DNA of 35,197 nucleotides from NCBI RefSeq assembly GCF_013362995.1, contig NZ_JABWDV010000389.1, positions 5,989-41,185 on the forward strand, in the 5' to 3' direction. Source of the DNA: Streptomyces sp. TRM64462. Lineage in GTDB: Bacteria > Actinomycetota > Actinomycetes > Streptomycetales > Streptomycetaceae. Of the stretch, positions 16,284 through 24,129 are shown piece by piece. The notes under the pieces were generated by a model that was not told the origin of the DNA, did no database searches, and saw nothing but the letters and a program-made list of their open reading frames with translations. Made by a program: the position numbers and the translations under genes. The first letter of the stretch is position 1; each line of letters opens with the position of its first letter.

Positions 16284-17624
16284 GTGCACGCGTCACCACA
16301 GCAGAGAGCGGCGGACCATCGGCCGTACTTCTTCCTCAGCTATGCGCACACACCGCGCTACGCGGCCGGCGGTCCCGACCCGGACATGTGGGTCGAGCGG
16401 CTCTTCCGCGACCTGTGCGGCCATGTGATGGCCATGACCGACTTACCCGCCGGGGCGCCCGCCGGGTTCATGGACCGGGAGATACGCTCCGGCGAGGGCT
16501 GGTCGGAGCGGCTCGCCGAAGTCCTCGCCACCTGCAGGGTCTTCGTCCCCCTCTTCTCGCGCCGCTACTTCGCCAGCGTGATGTGCGGCAAGGAGTGGTA
16601 CGCCTTCGCCCAGCGCGCGATCCTCCACACCGCCAAGCACGCCCACGCCGCCGACGCCATTGTCCCCGCCCTGTGGCTGCCCGTCCCGCCGGAACAGCTC
16701 CCCGGCCCCGCCGAACGCCTCCAGTTCAACCACCGGGCCTTCGGCGACCGCTATGTCACCGACGGCCTCTACGGGCTGATCAAACTCCGCATATTCGAGG
16801 AGGAGTACGAGCGGGCCGTCTACGAACTCGCCAAACGCATCGTCTCCGTCGCCGACACCACGCGCGTCGCGCCCGGCCGCCCCGTCGACTACCGGCAGGT
16901 ACCCAGCGCCTTCGGACCCCCCGGCGGCGGCCCCCGCCCCTTCCAGGTCACCGTCGCCGCCCCCACCCACCACGACCTCCCCGAAGGCCGCGACCCCGCC
17001 TACTACGGCGACATGCCGCAGGACTGGAACCCCTACCACCCCGAGGCGGCCCGGCCCCTCGCCTACGTCGCCGAGGACCTCGTCCGGTCCCTCAACTACC
17101 AGGTGAGCGTCGCGTCCTTCGACCACGACACCGTCCCCCTCGACGCGAAGGCGCCCCCGTCCCGGCCCGAGATCCTGCTCGTGGACCGCTGGGCCCTCCA
17201 GGACGAGGAACGCCGCCGCCGGCTCGCCGCCTTCGACGCCGAGCACCGGCCCTGGGTGAGCGTCGTCGTCCCCTGGAACCGCGTGGACCAGCAGAGCCGC
17301 GCGGCCGAAACCGAACTCTCCGCGAAACTCGAAGAGACCATGCCCGTCAAGATGGGACAGGGCCGCGCCGCCGGCCGCGCCGCCGCACGGGGCGTCCCCA
17401 GCATGGAGGCGTTCGGCCAGCTCCTGCCCCAGGTCGTCGAGGCCGCCGCCCAGCAGTACCTGCGCCACGCCGCCGTCTACCCGCCGGCCCCCGCCGGCAG
17501 CCGCCCCACCGAACGGCCCCGGCTGCGCGGCCCGCTGCCCCAAGAGTTCGGCACCACGCACGCCATGCCCGAGACGCCCGACAGCGCGCCCGATGCGGAG
17601 GACCCGGATGACCGCCCGTCGTGA
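16284..17624 (+). CDS. fxsC: TIR-like protein FxsC
   Basis: A 446-residue cytoplasmic protein of the FxSxx-COOH system. The N-terminal TIR domain (about residues 13-185) has the first-strand motif PYFFLSYAHTP, LATCRVFVPLFSRRYFASVM, and C101-G-K-E104-W105. E104 aligns with the catalytic Glu of NAD-cleaving TIR domains, which have a W/C-x-x-E motif. The C-terminal half (about 230-410) is the FxsC-specific domain with PSRPEILLVDRWALQDEERR and a VVVPWNR core. The start is GTG 16284, closely preceded by GGACGGGGG. A 135-bp gap separates it from fxsB, so it may have its own promoter. Leu54 is a TTA codon (16443-16445), implying bldA-dependent translation. It overlaps fxsT by 17 nt. NADase activity is possible from the residues but not established for FxsC. 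Confidence 0.88.
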   Translation: MHASPQQRAADHRPYFFLSYAHTPRYAAGGPDPDMWVERLFRDLCGHVMAMTDLPAGAPAGFMDREIRSGEGWSERLAEVLATCRVFVPLFSRRYFASVMCGKEWYAFAQRAILHTAKHAHAADAIVPALWLPVPPEQLPGPAERLQFNHRAFGDRYVTDGLYGLIKLRIFEEEYERAVYELAKRIVSVADTTRVAPGRPVDYRQVPSAFGPPGGGPRPFQVTVAAPTHHDLPEGRDPAYYGDMPQDWNPYHPEAARPLAYVAEDLVRSLNYQVSVASFDHDTVPLDAKAPPSRPEILLVDRWALQDEERRRRLAAFDAEHRPWVSVVVPWNRVDQQSRAAETELSAKLEETMPVKMGQGRAAGRAAARGVPSMEAFGQLLPQVVEAAAQQYLRHAAVYPPAPAGSRPTERPRLRGPLPQEFGTTHAMPETPDSAPDAEDPDDRPS

Positions 17625-20600
17625 TGGACGCATCGTCACCTTCTACTCCTACAAGGGGGGTACGGGACGGACGATGGCCCTGGCCAACACGGCCTGGATT
17701 CTCGCCGCCAACGGCAAGCGGGTGCTCGCCGTCGACTGGGACCTGGAGGCACCCGGCCTGCACCGGTTCTTCCACCCGTTCCTCGACCCGTCCACACTCG
17801 GCGCCACCACCGGCGTCATCGACCTCATCACCGAGTACGCCTGGGCCGCCACCAACCCCGTCCAGCGGCCCGACGACTGGCACCGCGACTACGCCCGCGT
17901 CCAGCCGCACGCCGTCTCCCTCACCCCCGAACTCCTCGGCTGGGAGTTCCCCGCGGGCGGCACCCTCGACTTCGTCTCCGCGGGAAGACAGAACCGCGAA
18001 TACTCGGCCACCGTCTCCACCTTCGACTGGGACAACTTCTACGACCGGCTCGGTGGCGGCCACTTCTTCGACGCCCTGCGCGACGACATGAAGGCGAACT
18101 ACGACTACGTCCTCATCGACAGCCGCACCGGCCTCAGCGACATCGCGGACATCTGCACCGTCCACCTCCCGGACGTGCTCGTCGACTGCTTCACGCTCAG
18201 CGACCAGTCCATGGACGGCGCCGCCGCCGTCGCCCGCCAGATCGACGAGCGCTACGGCGGCCGGGGCATCCGCGTCTTCCCCGTCCCCATGCGCATCGAC
18301 GAGGGCGAGAAGGAGAAGGCCGACGCCGGGCGGGCCCTGGCCCGGCTCAAGTTCGACGGCTTCCCCACCGGGCTCACCGGCGACGAGCTCGCCGCCTACT
18401 GGGGCGCCGTCGAGATCCCGTACCGGCCCTACTACGCGTACGAGGAGACCCTCGCCACCTTCGGGGACGACGCGGGCATCGCGAACTCGCTGCTGTCCGC
18501 CTTCGAACGGCTCACCGCCGTCGTCACCGACCACCAGGTCACGGCCATGCCCACGGTCGAGGAGGAGGTGCGGCTGCGCATCCGCGACGCGTTCACCCGG
18601 CGCCGCCCCGCCCTGCCCACCGACCTCTTCCTGTCCTACGTCGCGGAGAACCGCATGTGGGCCGACTGGATCGAGTCGGTCCTCACCCGCGCCGGATTCC
18701 GCGTCGTCCCCCGCGATGTGTCGGCCGACCCGGAAACGGCCCCGGGGACGGCCCCGGGCGCGTCCGGCGGCGCGTCCGGCGGGGCGTCCGGCGGGGCGTC
18801 CGGCGGGTCCGATCCGTACGCGGCCGCCGACAACGCCGCCCGCACCGTGGTGCTGCTCTCCAGCGCCTACCTCAAGTCGGCGCGGGCCGTCGAGTTCTGG
18901 CGGCGGGCCGCCGCCGAGGAACCCGGCGGCGGGCGCCGCCACCTGCTGCCGCTGCGCGTCGGGGACGTACGCCTCACCGCCCCGTACATCGACCGCAACC
19001 CCGTCGACCTGTTCCGGCTCGACGAGGTCCACGCCACCGGTGTGCTGCTCCGCGCACTCGACCGGCCCGTGAAACACGCGGACGCCGTGGCCTCGCCCGG
19101 GCCGCGGTTCCCCGGGACCGTCCCCAAGATCTGGAACGCTCCGCCCCGCAACCCCGGCTTCACCGGCCGCTCCGTCGTCCTGGAGCGGATGCGCGACCAG
19201 CTCGGCGTCGGCATGGCCGTGGTCCTGCCGCAGCCGCAGACCCTGTACGGGCTCGGCGGCGTCGGCAAGACGCAGGTCGCCCTCGAGTACGTGCACCGCT
19301 TCATGGCCGACTACGACCTCGTGTGGTGGATCTCCGCCGAACGCCCCGACGACGTCGTCGCCGGGCTCGCCGAGCTGGCCGTACGGCTCGGCGCGCAGGT
19401 CGGCGAGGACATGGCGACCGCCTCGCAGGAGGCCGTCGACCTGCTGCGGCGCGGTGTGCCGTCCAACCGGTGGCTGCTCGTCTTCGACAACGCCGACGAC
19501 CCGGACCAGCTCAAACGGTACTTCCCGAGCGGCGGCCACATCCTCGTCACCTCCCGCAACCAGGCCTGGTCCAGCCACGGCGACGCCCTGCCCATCGACG
19601 TGTTCCTCCGCGAGGAGTCCGTCGAACACCTCCAGCGGCGCGCACGCGGGCTCAGCGCCGAGGACGCCGACCGGGTCGCGGAGGCCGTCGGCGACCTGCC
19701 GCTCGCCGTCGAGCAGGCGGCGGCGTGGATCGCGGAGACGGCGACCCCGGTCTCCGCGTACCTGGAGCAGCTGGAGGAGGCCGCCGCCAGCACACTCGCA
19801 CTCAACCAGCCGGCCGGCTACCCGGAACCGGTGGCGGCGACCTGGAACGTGTCGATCGAACGGCTCAAGGAACGCTCACCGGCGGCGGTGCGGCTGCTCC
19901 AGCTCTGCGCGTTCTTCGCGCCCGAGCCGATCCACGCCAACCTCCTGTACAGCAAGGAGATGATCGAGGCGCTCAAACCGTACGACCCGTCGCTCCAGGA
20001 GAAGCTGGTGCTGGGCCGGGTCATCCGGGAGATCGGGCGGTTCGCGCTGGCCAAGGTCGACCAGGTGTCCAACTCCATCCAGGTCCACCGGCTCGTGCAG
20101 GCCGTCATCCGGGCCCAGCTCACCGACGAGGAGAAGAACGAGGCACGGCACGCCGTCCACCGGGTGCTCGCCGGGGCCAGGCCCGACGACGACGAGCCGA
20201 TCGACAACCCGTCGACCTGGCCCGCCTTCGCCACGATCTGGCCGCACCTGGCGACATCGGAGGCCCGGTTCTGCGACGAGCCCGAGACCCGGCGGCTCCT
20301 CATCGACCGGGTGCGGTACCTGTGGAAGCGCGGCGACTGGAAGTCCGCGTGGACGCTCGCCACGGAACTGCGCGACGCCTGGCGCGACATGCTCGGCGAC
20401 AACGACCTCCAGTACCTCTACCTGCGCTTCCACCTCTCCAACATCCTGCGGTCGCAGGGCCGTTACGTGGAGGCGAAGGAGCTCGACGAGGTCACCCTGG
20501 AACGGCAGAAGGCCGTGCTGGGCCCCTCGCACCCGCACACGTACATGACGACCAGCGGCCTCGCCATGGACCTGGGCACCCTCGGCCAGTACGGCAGGGC

Positions 20601-21606
20601 CATGGAGCTGGCGACCGAGGCCCACGAGGGCTTCCAGCAGATCTTCCACGAGTCCCACCCGCGCACCCTGGCCGCCGCCAACAACCTGGCGCTCAACCTG
20701 CGCATGGTCGGGCAGTACGCGCGGGCGCGCGAGATCGACCAGGACGTCTTCGACCGGCGTACGGAGGTGCTGGGACCCGACCACCCGTACACCCTGTCGT
20801 CGGCGACGTCGCTCGCCCGTGACCTGCGGGAGGTGGGGCGGTACGAGGACTCGGTGGCGCTGCTGAGCCGTACGTACGCCGCGTACAAGGAGACCCTGGG
20901 GCGTACGTTCCCGGGCACGCTGGCGGCGGGCAAGAGCCTCGCCGTGTCGCTGCGGCGCGCCGGGCTCATGGAGGACGCGCGGCGCCTGACGACGGCGACC
21001 CGCAACCGGTACCGGGCCAAGTACACGTCGGCCAACCCCGACTCGCTGGCCTGCGACCTGAACCTCGCCGCCGACCTGTACGCGGCCGGGGAGCCGGTCG
21101 CGGCGCGGGACCTGGCGCAGGAGGTCGTCGACCAGTACACGAAGGTGCCGGGCGAACGGCACCCGTACACCCTGGCCGCCATCAACAACCTGGGCATCTA
21201 CCAGTGGGGCTGCGGCGCGCCGGAGGTCGCCGAGCAGCTCCTGCGGGGGGCGCTCGGGACGATGCGGGCGGTGCTGGGGGAGCGGCATCCGCACGCGCTG
21301 TTCTGCACGGTGAACCTGGCGAACGCCAAGGCGGACCTGGGGGAGCTGGAGGAGGCGCTGGACATCGAGCGGCGTGCGGTGGGGGCGCTGCGGGAGGTGC
21401 TGGGCGCGCACCACCCGGAGGTGCTGGCGGTGGCGTCCAACATGTCGGTCACGCTGGGGGCGCTGGGGCGGAAGGGGGAGGCGGGGCGGCTGCGTGCGGA
21501 GACGGCCGGCGAGCTGTCCCGGCTCCTGGGCGACGACCACGCCCTGACCCGCCTCGCCCGCGACGAACGCCGCGTCCACCGCGACCTGGAGCCGCTGGCG
21601 GTGTGA
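17608..21606 (+). CDS. fxsT: FxsT: ParA-like / TIR / NB-ARC / TPR multidomain protein
   Basis: A 1332-residue STAND-type protein. Residues 8-300 form a ParA/MinD-like ATPase with deviant Walker A K16-GGTGRT and DYVLIDSRTG. Residues ~335-490 are a second TIR-like domain (DLFLSYVAENRMWADWIE; VVLLSSAYLKS), with a repeat-encoded insertion at 377-400. Residues ~505-790 are an NB-ARC module: P-loop GLGGVGKT near 548-555, LLVFDNADD as Walker B, LVTSRNQ, and LPLAVEQAA. From ~930 to the end are about nine 42-residue TPRs with the H-P-x-T punctuation of kinesin-light-chain-like repeats. I choose ATG 17608 (GGAGG 6 nt upstream) over ATG 17593. This is sensor/switch architecture: the TPRs detect, NB-ARC oligomerises, and TIR or ParA acts. 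The trigger is unknown; the FxsA product is a candidate. An unusual long inverted repeat follows the gene. Confidence 0.9.
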   Translation: MTARRDGRIVTFYSYKGGTGRTMALANTAWILAANGKRVLAVDWDLEAPGLHRFFHPFLDPSTLGATTGVIDLITEYAWAATNPVQRPDDWHRDYARVQPHAVSLTPELLGWEFPAGGTLDFVSAGRQNREYSATVSTFDWDNFYDRLGGGHFFDALRDDMKANYDYVLIDSRTGLSDIADICTVHLPDVLVDCFTLSDQSMDGAAAVARQIDERYGGRGIRVFPVPMRIDEGEKEKADAGRALARLKFDGFPTGLTGDELAAYWGAVEIPYRPYYAYEETLATFGDDAGIANSLLSAFERLTAVVTDHQVTAMPTVEEEVRLRIRDAFTRRRPALPTDLFLSYVAENRMWADWIESVLTRAGFRVVPRDVSADPETAPGTAPGASGGASGGASGGASGGSDPYAAADNAARTVVLLSSAYLKSARAVEFWRRAAAEEPGGGRRHLLPLRVGDVRLTAPYIDRNPVDLFRLDEVHATGVLLRALDRPVKHADAVASPGPRFPGTVPKIWNAPPRNPGFTGRSVVLERMRDQLGVGMAVVLPQPQTLYGLGGVGKTQVALEYVHRFMADYDLVWWISAERPDDVVAGLAELAVRLGAQVGEDMATASQEAVDLLRRGVPSNRWLLVFDNADDPDQLKRYFPSGGHILVTSRNQAWSSHGDALPIDVFLREESVEHLQRRARGLSAEDADRVAEAVGDLPLAVEQAAAWIAETATPVSAYLEQLEEAAASTLALNQPAGYPEPVAATWNVSIERLKERSPAAVRLLQLCAFFAPEPIHANLLYSKEMIEALKPYDPSLQEKLVLGRVIREIGRFALAKVDQVSNSIQVHRLVQAVIRAQLTDEEKNEARHAVHRVLAGARPDDDEPIDNPSTWPAFATIWPHLATSEARFCDEPETRRLLIDRVRYLWKRGDWKSAWTLATELRDAWRDMLGDNDLQYLYLRFHLSNILRSQGRYVEAKELDEVTLERQKAVLGPSHPHTYMTTSGLAMDLGTLGQYGRAMELATEAHEGFQQIFHESHPRTLAAANNLALNLRMVGQYARAREIDQDVFDRRTEVLGPDHPYTLSSATSLARDLREVGRYEDSVALLSRTYAAYKETLGRTFPGTLAAGKSLAVSLRRAGLMEDARRLTTATRNRYRAKYTSANPDSLACDLNLAADLYAAGEPVAARDLAQEVVDQYTKVPGERHPYTLAAINNLGIYQWGCGAPEVAEQLLRGALGTMRAVLGERHPHALFCTVNLANAKADLGELEEALDIERRAVGALREVLGAHHPEVLAVASNMSVTLGALGRKGEAGRLRAETAGELSRLLGDDHALTRLARDERRVHRDLEPLAV
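18736..18807 (+). repeat. 12-bp coding tandem repeats inside the fxsT TIR domain
   Basis: Two units ACGGCCCCGGG(G/C) (18736-18759, TAPG twice) are followed by four units GCGTCCGGCGG(C/G) (18760-18807, ASGG four times). They expand the loop between the second strand and the next helix of the TIR fold, where other TIR domains have the BB-loop. Confidence 0.85.
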
Positions 21607-21627
21607 CGGCATCCGGTACCGGTTCTG

Positions 21628-21779
21628 TCCCCTATCCCGCCCCTTCCCGAACCGGGGCTCCGCCCCAGACCCCGTTGTCGCGCCTGTGGGGGTACCCCCT
21701 GCTCGAAGAGCTTGGGGGAGTTTGAGGAGCGGGGGTTCGGGGGCGGAGCCCCCGATTCGGGAAGGGGCGGGGTAGGGGA
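21628..21779. terminator. Long inverted repeat between convergent fxsT and hydrolase genes
   Basis: A 39-nt left arm (21628-21666) and a 40-nt right arm (21740-21779) are complementary apart from one mismatch and a one-base bulge. They enclose 73 nt that include a copy of the GGGGGTACCCCC repeat. It would form a very stable bidirectional terminator and is of the GGGGCGGAGCCCC repeat type common between Streptomyces genes. Confidence 0.8.
21686..21719. repeat. Streptomyces GGGGGTACCCCC-type palindromic repeat, copy 2 (intergenic)
   Basis: GGGGGTACCCCC (21688-21699) is followed by TGCTCGAAGAGCTTGGGGGA (21700-21719). It has the same plan as the copy at 701-743, with a shorter middle. It lies in the loop of the long inverted repeat. 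Confidence 0.75.
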
Positions 21780-21803
21780 AAGAACTGCCGCCCGGACTCC
21801 TCT

Positions 21804-22673
21804 TCAGGCCGCGGCCAGCAGCCACGTCAGGACGCTCGGCAACGCGTGCAACGCGTCGAAGTGGGCGGCGGCCGGTTCAAGGACCGCGCGGGCGCGGGGA
21901 ATGCGCCGCGCCAGCCAGCGGGAGTGGCCGGGCGGGGAGAACACGTCCTGTTCGCCGTGCCAGAGCAGGACCTCCCCGGGGATGTCCGCCGGGTCGAACC
22001 CCCACGGGCCGCAGAACGCCAGCGCGTCGTCGATCCAGCCGTACGGGGACGTCCGCAGCGCCTCCTGGTAGTTGCGGAGCAGCATGGAGCGGACGCCCGC
22101 GTCCTTGACGACCAGCCGGTCCGGGAGCGTCAGTTCGCGGTGGAGGTCCTCCAGAAGCTGGACCGGGTTCTTCCGGATCGCCTCCGCACGGGGCGTGAGG
22201 CGTGCGGCGACCCCGTCCGGGTCCACCGTCGCGGCCTCGTACTCGCGGACGTTGTGCGCGGTCATGCCCTCGAACCAGTCGAGCCCGTCCGCGTCCCGGG
22301 GCGCAAGCGTGACGAGCGTGGCCGTCCGGGTGACCCGCTTCGGCAGGAGCGCCGCGCAGGCCAGGGCGTGCGGGGCGCCGCCCGAGCGGCCCACCACGGC
22401 GAACCGCTCCAGGCCGAGCGCGTCGGCGATGGCGGTCACGTCGTGGACCACGTCCGCGACGGTGCGGCCCGGCAGCCGGTCCGAACCGCCGTACCCGGGG
22501 CGGTCGTACGCGATGAGCTGCATACCGCGCTGATACAGCACCATCCCGCGCGGCGCCGGGCCGAGTCTGCTGCCGGGCGTTCCGTGCAGCAGGAACACGG
22601 GGCTGCCGCGCGGGTCGCCCAGGCGTTCCACCATCAGATGCCGGCCGTCCGCCGTGCGCACCCGCCCTCGCAC
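21804..22673 (-). CDS. Alpha/beta-fold hydrolase
   Basis: A cytoplasmic alpha/beta hydrolase of 289 residues. It has the oxyanion-hole motif LLHGTPGSR, the nucleophile elbow VVGRSGGAPHALA (G-R-S-G-G), an acid in LLWHGEQDVFSP and a His near the C-terminus (AAAHFDALH). This fits esterase, epoxide-hydrolase or proline-iminopeptidase-like members; the substrate cannot be told. The open frame runs far upstream, but the true start is probably GTG 22673, with AAGGAGG 8 nt before it and the conserved protein beginning VRGRVRTADGRHLMVERLG. It is convergent with fxsT across the long inverted repeat and divergent from the second streptogrisin gene. Confidence 0.85.
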   Translation of the reverse strand: MRGRVRTADGRHLMVERLGDPRGSPVFLLHGTPGSRLGPAPRGMVLYQRGMQLIAYDRPGYGGSDRLPGRTVADVVHDVTAIADALGLERFAVVGRSGGAPHALACAALLPKRVTRTATLVTLAPRDADGLDWFEGMTAHNVREYEAATVDPDGVAARLTPRAEAIRKNPVQLLEDLHRELTLPDRLVVKDAGVRSMLLRNYQEALRTSPYGWIDDALAFCGPWGFDPADIPGEVLLWHGEQDVFSPPGHSRWLARRIPRARAVLEPAAAHFDALHALPSVLTWLLAAA

Positions 22674-22976
22674 GAATCCCGCCTCCTTCGCCGCCTCGTT
22701 TGATGATGTCCCATCAGGAACCGGAGGGAAACGGAGAAGGAACCGGACAGGACTAGTCCTCACACCCCGCCGAGGGCCCCGTCGCACGCGGTGTTCGCAG
22801 TCGGAACCGACCACTGGTGACCGGGGGTAGCCCGGTGCGCCGGGGGCGCGGTGTGCGCATCGTGTGCGCGTCCTGAAGTCGACCTTGTGTGCTACCCGTT
22901 GGTATCGGAATAGTGGTCGGCCCATCCTCCGTGCCAGGGCACCCCACGCGCCCGGCACGGCCCCCACAGGAGGTCG
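22674..22976. other. Divergent intergenic region hydrolase / second streptogrisin
   Basis: 303 bp without a supported gene. Near the protease there is a possible promoter: TTGTGT (22884-22889) with GGAATAGT about 20 bp downstream (22907-22914), and between them an inverted repeat TACC-CGTT-GGTA (22893-22904) that could be an operator. Boxes are tentative. Confidence 0.4.
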
Positions 22977-24068
22977 ATGTTGAAGCACCGACGTATATCC
23001 AGGAAGCGTGCGGCCGTCTCCGGTGGCGCCGTTGTGGCGTTGCTGGGAGCGGCGGTCACCTTCCAGACTGCGAACGCCAGCGACGACGTACCGCAGTTCG
23101 AGGCCCGGGTCCTGTCCGCCGACGCGGCCGGAAAGCTGGCCTCCTCGCTCGACGCGAAGCTCACCGACGGTGACACCGCCGGCGCCTACTACGACGCGGA
23201 GTCCCGCACCCTCGTGGTCACCGTCGTCGACGAGGGCGCCGCCGCGACCGTCCGTCAGGCGGGCGGCACCGCACGGGTCGTCGAGCACTCACTCGCCGAA
23301 CTGAAGTCGGCGCGGCAGACGCTGAAGACCCGGGCGACCATCCCGGGCACGTCGTGGGCCGTGGACCCCGTCACGAACAAGGTCGTCGTCACCGCCGACA
23401 GCACTGTCAAGGGCGCGTCCTGGGAGAAGCTCGACCAGGTCGTGAAGGGGCTCGGCGGCAAGGCGGAGCTCAAGCGGGCCGCCGGCACGTTCACGCCGTT
23501 CGTCGCCGGTGGCGACGCCATCCACAGCGGCGGCGGCCGCTGCTCCCTCGGCTTCAACGTCGTCAAGGACGGCGAGCCGCACTTCATCACGGCCGGCCAC
23601 TGCGGCGACACCGGCTCCTCGTGGTCGGACACACGGGGCGGCGAGCCCGTCGGCACGATGGTCGACTCGCAGTTCCCCGGCAACGACTTCGCGCTGGTCA
23701 AGTACGACAAGGACGTCGAGCACCCGAGCGCGGTCAACCTGTACGACGGCGGCTCCCAGGAGATCACCCAGGCCGCCGATGCGACCGTCGGCATGCGGGT
23801 GACCCGCAGCGGCTCCACCACGCAGGTGCACGAGGGCGAGGTCACCGGCCTCGACGCGACCGTCAACTACGGCAACGGCCAGATCGTCGAGGGCCTCATC
23901 CAGACCACGGTCTGCGCGGAGCCCGGCGACAGCGGCGGCTCGCTCTTCTCGGGCGACGCGGCCGTCGGTCTCACCTCCGGCGGCAGCGGTGACTGCACCT
24001 CCGGCGGTACGACGTTCTTCCAGCCGGTGACGGAGGCCCTGGAGGCGTACGGGGCGCAGATCGGCTGA
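22977..24068 (+). CDS. Secreted streptogrisin-type serine protease (S1E) with long propeptide
   Basis: A 363-residue pre-pro-protease. A twin-basic N-terminus and hydrophobic core (about residues 1-34, ending TANAS) form the signal peptide. The propeptide runs to about 175, longer than in SGPA/B and comparable to streptogrisin C/D types, and the mature domain starts near V176 (VAGGDAIHSGG). The triad is H208 (ITAGHCG), D237 (GNDFALV) and S319 (GDSGGS). The Ser-Leu-Phe after the catalytic motif differs from Pro-Leu in the first paralogue. ATG 22977 lies unusually close (3 nt) to AGGAGG. A strong hairpin follows. The mature region is clearly paralogous to the gene at 11086. Confidence 0.92.
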   Translation: MLKHRRISRKRAAVSGGAVVALLGAAVTFQTANASDDVPQFEARVLSADAAGKLASSLDAKLTDGDTAGAYYDAESRTLVVTVVDEGAAATVRQAGGTARVVEHSLAELKSARQTLKTRATIPGTSWAVDPVTNKVVVTADSTVKGASWEKLDQVVKGLGGKAELKRAAGTFTPFVAGGDAIHSGGGRCSLGFNVVKDGEPHFITAGHCGDTGSSWSDTRGGEPVGTMVDSQFPGNDFALVKYDKDVEHPSAVNLYDGGSQEITQAADATVGMRVTRSGSTTQVHEGEVTGLDATVNYGNGQIVEGLIQTTVCAEPGDSGGSLFSGDAAVGLTSGGSGDCTSGGTTFFQPVTEALEAYGAQIG

Positions 24069-24083
24069 CAGGCGGTTCGGAGC

Positions 24084-24125
24084 GCGGGGCCCGTACGGTG
24101 CGATGGTTCACCGTGCGGGCCCCGC
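24084..24125. terminator. Bidirectional terminator after second streptogrisin gene
   Basis: Two 17-nt arms (24084-24100 and 24109-24125) pair with a single G-U position around an 8-nt loop. The right arm reaches to 5 bp before the stop of the convergent DUF3533 gene. Confidence 0.88.
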
Positions 24126-24129
24126 CGCG

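Noticed and set aside
18736..18807. CRISPR-like short repeats
   Set aside because: 12-bp units without spacers, in frame in fxsT; a coding minisatellite.
17347..19629. 760-codon minus-strand open frame opposite fxsC/fxsT
   Set aside because: Val/Gly/Asp-rich shadow without motifs; fxsT domains on the other strand are unambiguous.
21804..23288. Full-length 494-codon reading of the hydrolase ORF
   Set aside because: The first 205 codons lie over the promoter region and the streptogrisin gene and have no hydrolase similarity; GTG 22673 with a strong RBS is the better start.
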